Positions 7,067-8,524 of a stretch of DNA of 8,524 nucleotides are shown piece after piece. Made by a program: the position numbers and the translations under genes. Origin of the DNA: an uncultured Dorea sp. (lineage in GTDB: Bacteria > Bacillota > Clostridia > Lachnospirales > Lachnospiraceae); NCBI GenBank assembly GCA_910588745.1, contig CAJURK010000073.1, positions 1-8,524 on the forward strand, read 5' to 3'. How positions within the stretch are numbered: position 1 is the first letter of the stretch; each line of letters begins with the position of its first letter. The notes beneath the pieces are model-generated. The model was not told the origin of the DNA, ran no database searches, and was given only the letters and a program-made list of their open reading frames with translations.

Positions 7067-8377
7067 GTGGAAGAAAAAATCTTAGAGGAATGCGCGCTTT
7101 ATTTCAGGAAAGACAAAGCATATACCTGTATGTTTGCTGAGTTGAAGAAGAAATACATAAAATATGGGAGGCTTTCAGGGAAAATTTTTCTTGCAAATTT
7201 ATCTGAGGCGGAATGCGTCGCTTTGGGTAAAGTGTTTGGGAGAAGTCTGTTGCCGGGTGATTTTGTTTTCTCTGTCTCCGAGTTGCAGGTGGCGCTGAAT
7301 GAGACGAGGTTCTGTGGAGTCGAAATGGAGGCGCTTGTAGAACGGTATTTTGAGGAAAAGCTTGTGTCAAACAGCCGGAGGAGGGAAGAAAAGAAGGCTT
7401 GCAATAACCGATTTTGGGAGGCGGTGCTGGATGAGGTGGGAAGCCGGTTTGGAGAGGACGCCGGGGGAACACAGTGGCTAAAAGGAGTGCGGGAACAGCG
7501 TAAATATGGCTATCATTTGATTATCAGGGAGAGAGAAAAATCGAGTGACAGCATAAAAGAAATGCTTATGGAAGTGTGCGGTGCATTGGCATATTTGTCA
7601 CGGGAGGATAGGAATGGAGCGGGATTTGTCAGGCTGGCGGTGCTGGGGGCGGAGGTCACAAAGAATCCCCACTGCTTTGACAGACAGAATGCGCCTGGAC
7701 GTTTGCTGATTAGCGCTTTAAGCTATATTTATCGGGAGGAAGAGCCGACAGCCCAGGAAGATATTCTGGCTTTGTATTATAAGGCGGGGATTGCGCCTGA
7801 TGATATTTCCAGCTATACCACGTGTTACGGAATCCATTTCTACGAAGGCGACAGGGAACATGAAGCCTATCGACATTTTATTGGAAAGGGCGAAAAATAT
7901 GTCCTGACGCTTTCTAATTTGAGTAGATTGACAAGGGCGGACAGCGGCAGGAAGAAAGTTTTTATTATCGAAAACCAGATGGTTTTTTCTCAGGTTTGTG
8001 ATGAAATGGATGGGGAGGAATACGCAATCGTGTGTACTTCCGGGCAGCCCAGAACGGCTTCTCTGTTTTTAATAGATTTGCTGCTGAAATCCGAATGTAA
8101 ACTATATTACTGCGGCGATATTGACCCGGAAGGAATTGAGATCGCGGACAGAGTGCTTACAAGAGGTAAAGGGAAGATTCTGCCATGGAGAATGACGGCG
8201 CAGGATTATTATCGCTCGCTATCGGATGAGGCGCTTACAGAAAAACGTTTGAACCGATTGGATAAGATTGCAAACGCTCAATTGAGAGAGCTTGCGGAAC
8301 TTTTGAAAGCAGAGAAAAAAGCAGGGTATCAGGAGCATTTGATTGATTTGATGGTGGGAGATATTAGGACAGAATAA
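7067..8377 (+). CDS. jetD: JetD, Toprim nuclease of Wadjet (TIGR02679; DUF3323 + DUF2399)
   Basis: A 436-residue protein read from GTG 7067, one base after the jetC stop; a TTG at 7052 would add five residues and overlap jetC. The N-terminal half shows the DUF3323 pattern: GRLSGKIFLANLSEAE (34-49), an LGKVFG segment, VSVSEL-like FSVSELQVALNETRF, then a basic linker. The C-terminal part is the DUF2399 Toprim-like domain: VFIIENQ places the metal-binding Glu at 302, and YYCGDIDPEGIEIA gives the Asp pair at 351 and 353. The 'DxDPxG' form closely resembles topoisomerase VI A/Spo11 Toprim domains, to which JetD proteins are structurally related. In Wadjet, JetD is recruited to the JetABC motor and cleaves the recognised plasmid; this is known for the system and inferred here. 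All expected acidic residues are present, so the enzyme looks active. The gene ends with TAA followed at once by TAG in the same frame. Confidence 0.92.
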   Translation: MEEKILEECALYFRKDKAYTCMFAELKKKYIKYGRLSGKIFLANLSEAECVALGKVFGRSLLPGDFVFSVSELQVALNETRFCGVEMEALVERYFEEKLVSNSRRREEKKACNNRFWEAVLDEVGSRFGEDAGGTQWLKGVREQRKYGYHLIIREREKSSDSIKEMLMEVCGALAYLSREDRNGAGFVRLAVLGAEVTKNPHCFDRQNAPGRLLISALSYIYREEEPTAQEDILALYYKAGIAPDDISSYTTCYGIHFYEGDREHEAYRHFIGKGEKYVLTLSNLSRLTRADSGRKKVFIIENQMVFSQVCDEMDGEEYAIVCTSGQPRTASLFLIDLLLKSECKLYYCGDIDPEGIEIADRVLTRGKGKILPWRMTAQDYYRSLSDEALTEKRLNRLDKIANAQLRELAELLKAEKKAGYQEHLIDLMVGDIRTE

Positions 8378-8380
8378 TAG

Positions 8381-8405
8381 GATAATGAAGAGGATTATTT
8401 TATAA
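8381..8405 (+). terminator. Very weak terminator-like hairpin after jetD
   Basis: GATAAT (8381-8386) can pair with ATTATT (8394-8399) across a seven-base loop, with a short TTTATAAT run after it. The stem is AT-only with one G-U pair, and the T tract is short. It is the only candidate directly behind jetD, so the operon may instead read through or end outside the window. Confidence 0.15.
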
Positions 8406-8409
8406 TGCA

Positions 8410-8462
8410 ACTTGACACTAATTTACCATCAATTTTCCTTCTACTTGACACTAATTTATCAT
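8410..8462 (+). repeat. Two-copy 20-bp direct repeat
   Basis: Copy one at 8410-8429 reads ACTTGACACTAATTTACCAT and copy two at 8443-8462 reads ACTTGACACTAATTTATCAT. They differ at one base and are offset by 33 bases, with a 13-base pyrimidine-rich spacer (TTTTCCTTCT core). The pair begins 33 bases after the jetD stop. The pattern suggests tandem protein binding sites, such as transposase sites at an IS end or operator copies for a downstream gene. Confidence 0.8.
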
Positions 8463-8493
8463 ACGCCCTACGAAGTTATGCGGGTTTCAGCGA

Positions 8494-8516
8494 TTTTCAC
8501 TCAAAAAAAGTGAAAA
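8494..8516. repeat. 8-bp inverted repeat (hairpin)
   Basis: TTTTCACT (8494-8501) and AGTGAAAA (8509-8516) are perfect complements around a seven-base loop (C then six A). Neither strand has a U tract right after the stem, so it is a poor intrinsic terminator. It may be part of the same end structure as the direct repeats. Confidence 0.55.
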
Positions 8517-8524
8517 AAGTTTGT

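Larger units (their letters stand above)
8406..8524. mobile_element. Possible end of an insertion sequence (IS21-like style), boundary uncertain
   Basis: No gene is found from the jetD stop to the window end. The stretch has two near-identical 20-base direct repeats followed by a small hairpin. Closely spaced, repeated motifs of about 20 bases near an element terminus are typical of IS21-family ends, where the transposase binds, and many such elements begin with TG; a TGCAACTTGACAC at 8406 would fit. No transposase, opposite end or target duplication is in view, so this is a hypothesis. Confidence 0.25.

Noticed and set aside
7104..7472. Two overlapping minus-strand frames opposite the start of jetD
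   Set aside because: Both are shadows of the jetD frame, with low-complexity Pro/Ser composition and no ribosome binding site that stands out.
8412..8450. TTGACA at 8412-8417 and 8445-8450 as -35 promoter boxes
   Set aside because: No TATAAT-like -10 lies 16-18 bases downstream of either (TTCCTT-like and CTACGA-like sequence instead), and both are simply part of the 20-bp repeat.
8410..8462. Minimal CRISPR array
   Set aside because: There are only two 20-base copies with a 13-base spacer. CRISPR repeats and spacers are longer and no cas gene is present.
8494..8516. Intrinsic terminator for jetD
   Set aside because: The hairpin stem is AT-rich and neither strand has a U tract immediately after it. 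It also lies more than 110 bases beyond the stop codon.

Overview
The window holds a complete four-gene Wadjet (JetABCD) plasmid-defence operon, all on the + strand. It lies between the 3' end of an Rpn/PD-(D/E)XK-like gene and a short repeat-bearing tail that may be the edge of an insertion sequence. Strong AGGAG-like ribosome binding sites, frequent GTG/TTG starts, purine-rich coding strands and moderate GC suggest a Firmicute, probably a gut Clostridia/Lachnospiraceae type. That assignment rests on style and protein resemblance only, because the window has no rRNA or housekeeping gene.

Layout. Bases 1-302 are the C-terminal end of a gene that starts outside the window. Bases 303-377 are a short AT-rich leader with a weak promoter candidate and a near-palindrome. 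Then come jetA (378-1868, TIGR02677/DUF2397), jetB (1892-3031, TIGR02678/DUF2398), jetC (3028-7065, TIGR02680 SMC-like ATPase) and jetD (7067-8377, TIGR02679 with DUF3323 and DUF2399 Toprim parts). Gene junctions are +23 nt, a 4-nt ATGA overlap and +1 nt, so this is one tightly coupled transcription unit. Bases 8378-8524 carry no gene. They hold a 20-bp direct repeat (two copies, 33-bp offset) and an 8-bp hairpin.

How the genes work together. In characterised Wadjet systems, JetC is an SMC-type motor with ABC ATPase heads and long coiled coils. JetA is the kleisin that bridges the heads, JetB is a KITE-like subunit bound to the kleisin, and JetD is a Toprim nuclease. The complex extrudes DNA loops, senses small closed circles and cleaves plasmids. 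All catalytic signatures needed for this are visible here: Walker A, ABC signature and Walker B in JetC, and the Glu plus DxD Toprim residues in JetD. The operon therefore looks intact. From its families it belongs to the DUF2397/2398/2399 branch (type II in the usual scheme, as I recall it), not the better-studied DUF3375/DUF4194 type I branch. It is a known system type; the less explained parts are the flanks.
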